Below, piece after piece: positions 7,833 through 18,552 of a stretch of 36,971 nucleotides of DNA; position 1 is the stretch's first letter; each line of letters starts with the position of its first letter. Both the position numbers and the translations under genes were made by a program. Source of the DNA: an uncultured Verrucomicrobiae bacterium (GTDB lineage Bacteria; Verrucomicrobiota; Verrucomicrobiia; Limisphaerales; J093); the NCBI GenBank assembly GCA_937946835.1, contig CALFAV010000064.1, forward strand, positions 1 through 36,971, written 5' to 3'. The notes beneath the pieces are model-generated. The model saw only the letters and a list, made by a program, of their open reading frames with translations, did not search any database and was not told the DNA's origin.

Positions 7833-10574
7833 TCAACGAATCTGGCGCAGGCGAAAGAACTCGCGGTTTTTGTCTCGAGAGAAGTAAAGGGTGTGCGCGG
7901 GTTGGTTGCCCTGCTTCAACCGCTGGACCGGCGTCCAGTCCACCAAGTTGGTCGAGACTTCGACTTCCCAGATGGAATAGGGGTCCAGCAGGGAATCTAT
8001 GCGCAGGTAGGGACCCTCGCGATGGGCCGTCAGCCTGGTCTCCGGGAAGTCCGCCCGGGGAAGCACGGTAACTCGGACGGTGCGGCTGCTGCTCAGGCCG
8101 GCCTCATCAAAAACCACCACCCTCACTTCCGCCTCGCCCCATTGGTTCGGCCACGGGCTGAGCCACAGTCGGCGCACCGCGGGAGGTTCACCCGCGGTGG
8201 GTCCGAGCACCCGCGCGTGCCAGTGGATGGGAAACAATTCGTAGTTGGACGCGACCGCGCCAGCCACCAGCAGTTCGGGCGGGGTGTGGTCGTCGCTGAC
8301 GGTAAACTCGATTTCGCGGGTTTCGTCCTCGTTCAGGACCACGTCCGGGATGGGGCTGATTTGCGGCGGCGCGTTCTCCGGGAGTCCCAGCACCAGGCTT
8401 TGCTCCGGGGCAAACAACCCGCCCCGATAGGCCGCGTCCACCACCTGCACCGACCAGTACAAGCGGCCGCCGGCGGGCGGGCGCGGCAGACGCAGCCAGA
8501 ATTGCCGGCTGGTGCCGGCATTGCCCGGGGCGACAAGCAGGCGACGGCCGTCCGGCAGGGCGTGTGCCGGCACCACGTCCTGCCCGCCCGGGCGGGTGCC
8601 GACGCGAAGGTTGTACGTGGGCGCGGGACGGCCCGCCAGGTCGGGGGACGGCTCCCAACCGAACCAGAGGACCGGGCCGAAGTTGCGGACCTGGAGCCTT
8701 TCTGGCGGGAGCAGGGGCGGCGCTGGCGCGGACGGGGCCACGTTGTGCCACAGGTGGTGTGCGTTGGTCAGACTGTTCACAAAATCCGGCTTGCCGTCGC
8801 CGTTGAAATCGCCGGGCCACAGACGCCTGCCCACGGGCACCGCGGCCCAGACACCGGCGCCTTCATAGCGGCTCAGGCGCTGGTTCCCCTGGTTGAGGTA
8901 AATCAGGGGGAGGGCGGGAGCCGAAGAAGCGAATTGGGACGGGAAGAACGCCAAGGTTAACAGATCGGCCAGACCGTCCAGGTTGAAATCCGCCCACGCG
9001 ACGGGCAGGGGGGTGGAAAGGTGCCGGTCACTGAGCAGGTCCACCCGGGCGACTTCGGTGAGCAGCGGCCCGTTGCGCCGGTAAAGGAAAAGCGCCTGGG
9101 TCACGCCCCGGGTACGGGTGGGCTCCGCTTGGACTTGGACCCAGATTTCCAACCGGCCGTCGCCGTCCAGGTCCACCGCTCCGGCCGCCACAGCGTTGGT
9201 TAGTTGCGGTCCCCGGGCCAGGAGCGAAAAGCGGCCATCACCATCGTGGGCGTAAAGCACTGCCACCTGGGGCCTGGTGAGGAGGTTGGAGCCCGGTTCC
9301 AGGCCCAGCACGTCCACGTCGCCGTCCTCGTCCAAATCGCTCAGGGCGGCGGGGACCATTTGCGGGGGCAGACCGGTGTGGCTCACGGTGAAACCCGGCG
9401 CCCCGTCGTTGAGCAACACCCAGTTGGTGCCAACCCCGGTGGCGGCGAACAGCACATCCAGGTCCCCGTCCCCGTCCAGGTCCGCGGCCGGGCCGGCGGT
9501 GATACGTGTTCCGGGGCGGAACTGGAAGGGCAGGGTGCTGACCGTGAACTGAACGGTGTTGGTGGACGTGCGCTTCGTGCGGAGCAGTTGCAGCATCGGG
9601 CTTCCCGTTAACCCGGTCGGATAATTCACGGCCAACGCATCCAAAAGTCCATCCCCGTCGAAGTCGCCCCACGTGAGGGCCTGATGCCCCGTGGGCAGCG
9701 CCACCACCGCCGGCTCGGCCGTGGCGGGTCGGGCCAGCCGCACCAGGCCGGATGCCGGAGTTCCCACGTTGGTCGGCGCCAGGTAGGCGTCCAACCAGCC
9801 GTCCGCATCCAGGTCCAGCACCGCCTCGACGCGCCCCGCGTTGTTTGTGCTGACCAGGGTGAAAAGCGGGCTGGGAATCTCGAGGAGACAGACCTGCACG
9901 GCGGTGTGTTCCCCATCCGAGACCTTCAGGGTCAAGACGAAGTGTCCCGTGAGGTGGGGCGGGGGTGACGGCACGGTAAGCCGGGCGCCGGTGTCCTGCC
10001 ACTCGAACCGCGGGCGGATCTCCGGATGCGAGGACTCGACAGAGTAATTCAACGTGGCCGGGGGATTGTCCACGTCGCGCACCCCCACCGGCACCGAGAC
10101 TTCGGGCTGGCCGGCCCACAGGGTCAGGGTGGGCACCGGGTCCATTGCCGGCGGGTCATTCACCGGCAGCACGTACACAACCAGGTCCCGCAAGCTGGTG
10201 GCCCCCTGCGGGTCGCGCAATTGCAGGCGCACCACTTCGATGCCGTTGCTGTTTGGTCGGGGTGTGAAATTCAGCCACCGCTCCGTGCCCTGACCCCCGA
10301 GGGTGATTGAGCCCAGTCTCGAGAAGGTGACCAGGGACAGGGTCAGTTCCTCCGGCGGGGATTCGGCATCGGCCACGCGGATCACCACGTTGGTCACCGG
10401 CTGGTCTTCCGGGGTGATGATCGGCCCCGCCTCGCCCAGGACGGGCGGGGTGTTGGCCCGGGCCGGGTAAAGCGGCAGAAGCGAGGCCACTACCAAGACA
10501 ACTGGACAGGACCAACGGCCTGACTTGAAGGCTCTTCCCAATTCTCTGACGGGTAGAAAAGTCTGGATACGCAT
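7833..10574 (-). CDS. Secreted FG-GAP/VCBS repeat protein with flanking Ig-like domains
   Basis: A 913-residue secreted protein. Residues 1-40 form a signal peptide (CPVVLVVASLLPLYPARA). Two Ig/cadherin-like domains follow (about 45-140 and 141-235). Seven calcium-binding D-x-D/N-x-D-G repeats lie at residues 254, 304, 365, 413, 468, 529 and 589 (for example DLDADGWLD, DFDGDGLLD, DLDGDGDLD, DFNGDGKPD), matching one seven-bladed integrin-alpha-like propeller. A fibronectin-III-like domain, another Ig-like domain and a C-terminal module (SIWEVEVSTNLVDW ... FFRLRQIR) complete it. ATG at 10574 is chosen because it places the signal peptide at the N-terminus; upstream in-frame codons encode Arg/Pro-rich noise. 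The likely role is surface adhesion or binding; no enzyme domain is seen. Confidence 0.85.
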   Translation of the reverse strand: MRIQTFLPVRELGRAFKSGRWSCPVVLVVASLLPLYPARANTPPVLGEAGPIITPEDQPVTNVVIRVADAESPPEELTLSLVTFSRLGSITLGGQGTERWLNFTPRPNSNGIEVVRLQLRDPQGATSLRDLVVYVLPVNDPPAMDPVPTLTLWAGQPEVSVPVGVRDVDNPPATLNYSVESSHPEIRPRFEWQDTGARLTVPSPPPHLTGHFVLTLKVSDGEHTAVQVCLLEIPSPLFTLVSTNNAGRVEAVLDLDADGWLDAYLAPTNVGTPASGLVRLARPATAEPAVVALPTGHQALTWGDFDGDGLLDALAVNYPTGLTGSPMLQLLRTKRTSTNTVQFTVSTLPFQFRPGTRITAGPAADLDGDGDLDVLFAATGVGTNWVLLNDGAPGFTVSHTGLPPQMVPAALSDLDEDGDVDVLGLEPGSNLLTRPQVAVLYAHDGDGRFSLLARGPQLTNAVAAGAVDLDGDGRLEIWVQVQAEPTRTRGVTQALFLYRRNGPLLTEVARVDLLSDRHLSTPLPVAWADFNLDGLADLLTLAFFPSQFASSAPALPLIYLNQGNQRLSRYEGAGVWAAVPVGRRLWPGDFNGDGKPDFVNSLTNAHHLWHNVAPSAPAPPLLPPERLQVRNFGPVLWFGWEPSPDLAGRPAPTYNLRVGTRPGGQDVVPAHALPDGRRLLVAPGNAGTSRQFWLRLPRPPAGGRLYWSVQVVDAAYRGGLFAPEQSLVLGLPENAPPQISPIPDVVLNEDETREIEFTVSDDHTPPELLVAGAVASNYELFPIHWHARVLGPTAGEPPAVRRLWLSPWPNQWGEAEVRVVVFDEAGLSSSRTVRVTVLPRADFPETRLTAHREGPYLRIDSLLDPYSIWEVEVSTNLVDWTPVQRLKQGNQPAHTLYFSRDKNREFFRLRQIR

Positions 10575-10915
10575 CGCCGGTTCGAGGTCGGGTTGTTTTA
10601 TGTCCAAAGTAGCAAGCCCCATGCCTGGATTGGCTGGTCCGGCTCGAGGCACCCACTTGCCCCGGCGAACCGCAACGGGAGGTCTCGGCTGGCCGCGCGA
10701 GAACCGGTGACCGGCCGGGCCACCCCCGGCACCGCGCGCGCTGGCCCGGAGGTTTGCCGCCAGCCGGGGGGCGGCGCCGGGATTGCCAACGCGGGGGACT
10801 CCCCCGGGTCGCTTCCGTGGCGAGGTTCGCGTTGCCCGGGCGGTGAAGGCTCGGTAGGCTGCCGCGCACATCCGGCCGCGCCGGCGCCCCGGGGCGTCCC
10901 GCGCCGGCAAACATC
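10575..10915. other. Divergent intergenic region
   Basis: Separates the FG-GAP gene (-) from the nucleotidyltransferase gene (+). The only AT-rich patch is near 10590-10615 and could hold the minus-strand promoter (CATAAA as a possible -10), but its -35 is poor. The rest is GC-rich with no recognisable gene or RNA. Confidence 0.4.
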
Positions 10916-10931
10916 CCGGTCAGTTGACCGG
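10916..10931. promoter_or_regulatory. Near-perfect palindrome before the nucleotidyltransferase gene
   Basis: CCGGTCA-GT-TGACCGG has 7-bp arms around a 2-base centre and ends 17 bases before the ATG at 10949. It could be an operator or an RNA hairpin next to the ribosome site. It includes TTGACC, a possible -35, but the gene starts too soon after it for that reading. Confidence 0.4.
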
Positions 10932-10948
10932 TCCACGGCACGACACTC

Positions 10949-11797
10949 ATGGACATCCGCAAAGCCGTCATCACCGCCGCCGGCCCGCGCGAGCATCATT
11001 TGCCCCTGCAAACGCTCGTGGACCGCGACGGCCAGCCCAAAACCGTCCTGGCCATCCTGCTCGAGGAACTGGCCGCCGCCCGCATCGAGGAAATCGGCGT
11101 GGTGATCCGCCCCGGCGATGAGGCCTCCTACACCGCCGCAGCGGGAGCGGCGGCCGGCCGACTGCGTTTCCTGGTTCAACCCGAGCCGCTCGGCTACGGC
11201 CATGCGGTGCTGTGCGCCCGGGAATTTGTCGGCGGCGCCCCGTTTCTCCTGCTGGTGGGCGATCACCTCTACGTGCAGGGCGCCTCGCCCCGGCGTTGCG
11301 CGGAGCAACTGGTCGAAATCGCCGCCGCCGAAGACGCCGCGGTGTCCGCCGTGCAGGCCACCCACGAGAGCAAGCTCCCGTACTACGGGGCGGTGGGCGG
11401 CCGGGTGGTCAGCGGCCGGCGCGGCCTGTACCAGGTGACCGAGGTGCTCGAAAAACCCACGCCCACCGAGGCCGAGCAGCGGTTGGTGGTGCCCGGGTTG
11501 CGGGCCGGGTACTACCTGTGCTTTTTCGGCCTGCACGTGCTGCCGCCGGCGATTTTTGGCCTGCTCGAGACCGACCGGGCGCGGCTGGCGCCCGGCGAGC
11601 GGCTGCAACTGAGTCCCGCCCTGGCCGCCCTGGCCCGGCAGGAGAAATACCTGGCCGCCGAACTGGCCGGCCGGCGCTACGACCTGGGCGCGCGTTACGG
11701 CCTGCTGACGGCGCAACTGGCCCTGGCCCTCGAGGGACAGGACCGCGAGGAGGTGCTGAGCCTGTTGGTGGAACTGCTCGCCAACCGCGTCCGCTGA
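10949..11797 (+). CDS. GalU-like nucleotidyltransferase with an altered nucleotide loop
   Basis: A 282-residue protein with the fold and block order of UTP-glucose-1-phosphate uridylyltransferase (GalU): KAVITAAG at the N-terminus, [17 protein letters not shown] (GalU: R-Q-x-x-x-x-G-L-G-H-A-V), [10 protein letters not shown] (the D-D metal block, here G-D-H), then [13 protein letters not shown] and [14 protein letters not shown]. The expected G-x-G-T-R-x-L-P-x-T-K loop reads [16 protein letters not shown], so the glycine-rich loop, its Arg and the Lys are gone. It may have changed substrate or become a noncatalytic partner. It lies 21 bases before the kinase-pyrophosphorylase gene in the same direction, so the two are probably cotranscribed and used in one sugar-activation route. 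No clear Shine-Dalgarno site was seen. Confidence 0.75.
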   Translation: MDIRKAVITAAGPREHHLPLQTLVDRDGQPKTVLAILLEELAAARIEEIGVVIRPGDEASYTAAAGAAAGRLRFLVQPEPLGYGHAVLCAREFVGGAPFLLLVGDHLYVQGASPRRCAEQLVEIAAAEDAAVSAVQATHESKLPYYGAVGGRVVSGRRGLYQVTEVLEKPTPTEAEQRLVVPGLRAGYYLCFFGLHVLPPAIFGLLETDRARLAPGERLQLSPALAALARQEKYLAAELAGRRYDLGARYGLLTAQLALALEGQDREEVLSLLVELLANRVR

Positions 11798-11818
11798 ACC
11801 GCCCCCCTCCCCGCGCCC

Positions 11819-15142
<3,324 letters not shown>

Positions 15143-15441
15143 GCGGCGCCGCGTGCGGGTGGGCCGGGAGCGCAGTCCCCGGGTGTCGAAATCCGTCCGC
15201 TCGGTGGCCGTGCGCTTGGGGGCAGGAACAGCCCCGGCCCGAAGCTCACCCCCCCGTTGCCCGGATCGAAAAACCCGGGTGACGCCCGGTGGTGCGGCAG
15301 CCGTACTCGGAAGAGGCTGCACTTGGGCGGCCGCGGCTGAGCGGGGTCACGTCTCTTTCCTTACCCCACGGGGAAGGATGTGCTCTCTGGCGAGCCGGCA
15401 CCGCGAAGTCTTCGCCCCCACCCGGTTGTGTCTGCGGGTGC
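15143..15441. other. Intergenic region before tRNA-Ala
   Basis: About 300 bases without a recognisable gene. Open frames across it on both strands are arginine- and proline-rich and two of them run into the tRNA, so they are not real. A clear terminator for the kinase-pyrophosphorylase operon was not found. Confidence 0.4.
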
Positions 15442-15470
15442 TTGACGGGCAGGGGCAAGTCTGCGAGTTT
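15442..15470 (+). promoter_or_regulatory. Possible promoter of tRNA-Ala
   Basis: TTGACG (15442-15447) stands 17 bases before GAGTTT (15465-15470), about 17 bases before the tRNA 5' end. The -35 is good and the -10 poor; position supports it. Confidence 0.4.
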
Positions 15471-15486
15471 GCGGGGCGTTCTGGTT

Positions 15487-15562
15487 GGGGTCGTAGCTCA
15501 GTTGGTAGAGCACCACAATGGCATTGTGGGGGTCAGGGGTTCGAGTCCCCTCGGCTCCACCA
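15487..15562 (+). tRNA. tRNA-Ala, anticodon GGC
   Basis: The full cloverleaf is present in 76 bases. Acceptor arms GGGGTCG / CGGCTCC pair with a G3-U70 wobble, the identity mark of alanine tRNAs. The D arm is GCTC-AGTTGGTA-GAGC, the anticodon stem CCACA/TGTGG encloses loop ATGGCAT with anticodon GGC (codon GCC), and the T arm is AGGGG-TTCGAGT-CCCCT. The 3' CCA is encoded. It stands alone, not in a tRNA cluster. Confidence 0.97.
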
Positions 15563-15590
15563 AACCTTTTCCAACATTTCCCACACCCAG

Positions 15591-15631
15591 CGCTCGGGGA
15601 AGGATCCCGAGCGCCGCCACGCCGGTTTTTT
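15591..15631 (+). terminator. Likely terminator after tRNA-Ala
   Basis: CGCTCGGG, a 7-base loop, CCCGAGCG (15591-15613) is a perfect 8-bp stem; TTTTTT follows at 15626-15631. The T-run is 12 bases past the stem, farther than in a textbook terminator. Confidence 0.55.
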
Positions 15632-15756
15632 GAGGTGGGTGGCCGGCTCTACTCCCGGCAAGGACGTTTGGTTTTTTTCCAAGGGGCCGCGCCGGGGAGG
15701 AAGGCCGGAAAAACACGATTGCCTCGAAGCGGGCTTTGCCGTTGGGTTTGCGGCGC

Positions 15757-16812
15757 ATGAAGGTGCGCTTTTGGCGTTACGAACTGACCCTGGCTCACCG
15801 CTGGGCCATTGCCCGGGGATTGGGGCCGGGGGGGCAGGGCGGTTGCGACGCCTACCCCGTGGTGTTCATCGAGCTGACCGACACAAACGGGATTACGGGC
15901 ATCGGCGAAGCGGCACCATCGTTGCGATATGACGAAACGGTGGATTCGGTCATCGCCTTTTTCGAGCGCCTGAACCCGTACCACCTGTCGTTTGCCGATC
16001 TGGAGGGGAGCCTCCATTACCTGAATTCGGTCAGCCCGCGCAATTATTGCGCGAAAGGCGCCGTCAACATGGCTTTGCTCGACGGGGCGGCCAAACTGGC
16101 GGGACAGCCCTTGAACCGGTTTTTGGGCCTGGGCTTCACCGAGGGCAAACACGTCACTTCGTTCAGCATCGGCATCGCCAAGCCCGACCTTGTTCGGCGC
16201 AAAGTCCTGGAGGCGTCGGCCTACCCGGTGTTGAAGGTGAAGCTGGGGGGGCCGGATGATCGCGCCGCCTGGCGGGCGGTGCGGGAGGCGGCACCGGACA
16301 AACCCATTCGCGTGGACGCCAACGAGGCATGGAAAACCCGGGAAACAGCCCTGGAAAACCTCCAGTGGCTTGCGGCCGACGGCCGGGTGGAATTCGTGGA
16401 ACAACCCATGCCCGCCACCACACCCCCGGCCGACCTGGCCTGGCTCAAGGCGCGTTCTCCTCTCCCTTTGATGGCCGACGAATCGTACATCTACGCCGGC
16501 GACCTGGACCAGGTGCTGGCGGGTTTTCATGCGGTCAATGTCAAACTGGTCAAAGCCGGCGGCGTCACGGCGGCCCTGACGGCCCTCCAAGCCGCGCGCG
16601 GGGCGGGACTTAAGACCATGCTGGGATGCATGATCGAGTCCAGCGTGCTCATCAGCGCGGCCGCCCACCTGGCCGAGTTGACCGATTACCTGGATCTGGA
16701 CGGCAATCTGCTCATCACCAACGACCCCTACCGCGGAGTCGGCTGCCGAAACGGGGTTTTAACCTTTGCCGACGCACCCACGCTGACCGGTTTGCAGGTC
16801 ATGCCCCGATAG
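15757..16812 (+). CDS. Dipeptide epimerase (L-Ala-D/L-Glu epimerase type), enolase superfamily
   Basis: A 351-residue enzyme of the muconate-lactonizing branch of the enolase superfamily. These epimerases invert a dipeptide alpha-carbon; the type member converts L-Ala-D-Glu from murein to L-Ala-L-Glu for recycling. The acid-base lysines lie in VLKVKLGG (Lys160, Lys162), the magnesium ligands in RVDAN (Asp187), FVEQP (Glu215) and MADES (Asp241), and the opposite-face lysine in VNVKLVKAGG (Lys263 or 266). The N-terminal capping domain (residues 1-125) is complete. ATG at 15757 is preferred over an in-frame TTG at 15736, since family members start close to this strand. Specificity cannot be fixed; other dipeptides or N-acyl amino acids are possible. 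Confidence 0.85.
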   Translation: MKVRFWRYELTLAHRWAIARGLGPGGQGGCDAYPVVFIELTDTNGITGIGEAAPSLRYDETVDSVIAFFERLNPYHLSFADLEGSLHYLNSVSPRNYCAKGAVNMALLDGAAKLAGQPLNRFLGLGFTEGKHVTSFSIGIAKPDLVRRKVLEASAYPVLKVKLGGPDDRAAWRAVREAAPDKPIRVDANEAWKTRETALENLQWLAADGRVEFVEQPMPATTPPADLAWLKARSPLPLMADESYIYAGDLDQVLAGFHAVNVKLVKAGGVTAALTALQAARGAGLKTMLGCMIESSVLISAAAHLAELTDYLDLDGNLLITNDPYRGVGCRNGVLTFADAPTLTGLQVMPR

Positions 16813-16863
16813 CCAGAGCTTCCCTGCGGCGACAGTGCGGCGGGCGGCAAAATGGTATCTTTA

Positions 16864-16892
16864 TTGCTAAGTACTTGAAGCCGTAGTATTCG
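16864..16892 (+). promoter_or_regulatory. Possible promoter of the polyphosphate polymerase operon
   Basis: TTGCTA (16864-16869), 17-base spacer, TATTCG (16887-16892), in the most AT-rich patch of this intergenic region. It would leave a leader of roughly 115 bases before the ATG at 17014. Confidence 0.4.
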
Positions 16893-16954
16893 TTTTCAAA
16901 AGCGCAGCCGCCGCTGCCCGGACGTTGCCCGGAAGCGTGGTTGCTGTTGGGATT

Positions 16955-16972
16955 GTGACAATTGCGTGACAA
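16955..16972. promoter_or_regulatory. 7-4-7 direct repeat, Pho-box-like
   Basis: GTGACAA-TTGC-GTGACAA repeats exactly with an 11-base period. Read on the minus strand it is TTGTCAC-GCAA-TTGTCAC, close to the PhoB box pair CTGTCAT-AxAx-CTGTCAC. It lies 41 bases before the polyphosphate polymerase ATG, which suits phosphate control, but its orientation is opposite to the usual one and no good -10 follows it. Confidence 0.4.
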
Positions 16973-17013
16973 AAACGGGACTTTTGAACGAACCGGACTG
17001 AGACCACCGCGTC

Positions 17014-17856
17014 ATGGGCCCCGACCGACTCCAGATGCAGCGTTTGGAGTGCAAGTACCTGATCAGCGAGCGACAGGCCTTGCTGGTGCGGGAGTTTGTG
17101 CGAACCCACCTGGAGCTGGACGAGTACGGGGTTAACCAGCCGGATTGCTCCTACACCATCCACAGCCTGTACCTGGACTCGGACGACCTGCGCACCTATT
17201 GGGACACCATCAACGGCAACAAGAACCGGTTCAAGCTGCGGATCCGCTACTACAGTGCCGAGCCGGATGCCCCGGTGTTTTTCGAGATCAAGCGCCGGGT
17301 CAACGATGCCATTCTCAAGCAGCGCGGCGGGGTACGCCGGGAAGCCGTTCCCCTGCTGCTGGCCGGGCAATTGCCGGGTCCGGAACATCTGCTCAGCCCC
17401 CAGCCCAAACAATTGGCTGCCGTGCAGCGCTTTTGCCAGCTCATGTTGGACCTGCGCGCCACCCCCAAGGCCCACGTGTGCTACCGCCGCGAGGCCTGGC
17501 TCAGCCCCCTCGACAACTCCGCCCGGGTCACCTTTGACCGCAATGTGCTGGTTGCCCCGGAGTTTTCCGCCCGGTTGGACCTGGAGTTGAACCGCCCGGT
17601 CCGGCCCTTTGCCCCCGAAGTGATCTTGGAGCTCAAGTTCACCTCGCGCTTTCCGCGCTGGTTCCAGGAGTTGGTCGAGACCTTTGGCCTGTTCCGCACC
17701 TCCGCCGCCAAGTACGTGGACGGCGTGACCCTGCTGGGCGTGGAGAATTTCCTGCGTGAAGGCCGCCCGAATGGTGCGCTACACTCCGCGTTTCGGAACG
17801 GCATCCGCCGGCGCGGTGTCCTGCGCGCGCCGCAGGAGGCGGACCTGGCGGATTGA
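17014..17856 (+). CDS. VTC-domain polyphosphate polymerase
   Basis: A 280-residue protein formed by one VTC domain, the catalytic tunnel domain of yeast Vtc4 that builds polyphosphate from ATP. Motifs appear in order: QRLECKYLIS (R-x-x-x-K-Y, near 9-17), HSLYLDSDDLRTYW, NRFKLRIRYY (basic tunnel strand), VFFEIKRRVND with the E-x-K-x-R pattern, LKQRGGV, RVTFDRNV and VILELKFTSRFPRWF with the late Glu/Lys, ending TSAAKYVDGV. No SPX sensor or membrane segment is present, as is usual in bacterial members. It is the first gene of a compact unit, 9 bases ahead of the DUF4956 gene, and a Pho-box-like repeat precedes it. Activity is known for eukaryotic and some bacterial relatives; here it is predicted. 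Confidence 0.88.
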   Translation: MGPDRLQMQRLECKYLISERQALLVREFVRTHLELDEYGVNQPDCSYTIHSLYLDSDDLRTYWDTINGNKNRFKLRIRYYSAEPDAPVFFEIKRRVNDAILKQRGGVRREAVPLLLAGQLPGPEHLLSPQPKQLAAVQRFCQLMLDLRATPKAHVCYRREAWLSPLDNSARVTFDRNVLVAPEFSARLDLELNRPVRPFAPEVILELKFTSRFPRWFQELVETFGLFRTSAAKYVDGVTLLGVENFLREGRPNGALHSAFRNGIRRRGVLRAPQEADLAD

Positions 17857-17865
17857 AGACAAACG

Positions 17866-18549
17866 ATGGACTGGCTCTTTCGCGGTGATTACGCCACCAC
17901 CCAGATCAGCGTGCCGCTGCTGGTGCTGGGGTTGGCGCTGGCCTTTTTGGGCGGGCAAAGCCTCGCCTGGGTGTACATGCTCACCCACTCCGGGCTGTCC
18001 TACTCCCGCAACTTCGTGGCCTCGCTGGTGGTCATCCCCGTGCTCACCGCCGGCGTCATGCAGGTGCTGGCCAACAACCTCATCACCGCCTTCGGCATGA
18101 TGGCGGTCTTCGCCATCGTGCGCTTCCGGAACATCCTTCGCGACACCCTCGACACCAGTTACATCCTCGCCTGCCTGGTCATTGGCATGGCCTGCGGCAC
18201 CCAGCGCTACCCGGTCGCCGTCGTGGTCACCGCCCTGGTGGCGGTCACGATGGTCTATCTCTGGGCCACGGCCTTCGGCAGCCGGCACCGTTACGACGTG
18301 ATCCTGAACCTGCACTGGGCCCGGCCGTTGTCCGAGCTGGATGAGTTGCGGGCCTTGTTCCATCGGCACAGCCGCCGCACCCACTGCGCCAGCCAGCGCC
18401 TCAACGAGGCCTACGGCGGCACCGACCTTTCCTACCGCCTGCTGATGCGGGACCCCAACCGACTCGAGGATTTGGTGAAGGAACTGCGCGGCCTGCCCGG
18501 CGTTTCCCGCGTGACCAGCTTGCAGGCGGAAGACGAATCCGAAGTCTGA
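17866..18549 (+). CDS. DUF4956 membrane protein
   Basis: A 227-residue integral membrane protein. Hydrophobic segments fall near residues 13-38, 50-69, 71-88, 103-117 and 120-145, followed by a soluble C-terminal domain of about 80 residues. The block AVFAIVRFRNILRDTLDTSY between membrane segments is the DUF4956 signature. The family is often encoded beside VTC-domain polymerases, and here it follows one by 9 bases and precedes an HlyD-type gene by 3. A role in anchoring the polymerase or passing polyphosphate across the membrane is inference from gene order only. The soluble tail (YDVILNLHWARPLSELDELR onward) could be a regulatory domain. Confidence 0.85.
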   Translation: MDWLFRGDYATTQISVPLLVLGLALAFLGGQSLAWVYMLTHSGLSYSRNFVASLVVIPVLTAGVMQVLANNLITAFGMMAVFAIVRFRNILRDTLDTSYILACLVIGMACGTQRYPVAVVVTALVAVTMVYLWATAFGSRHRYDVILNLHWARPLSELDELRALFHRHSRRTHCASQRLNEAYGGTDLSYRLLMRDPNRLEDLVKELRGLPGVSRVTSLQAEDESEV

Positions 18550-18552
18550 ACC

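Noticed and set aside
15498-15758. Minus-strand frame whose product ends RGLEPLTPTMPLWCSTN
   Set aside because: This is the translated antisense of tRNA-Ala, a well-known spurious prediction.
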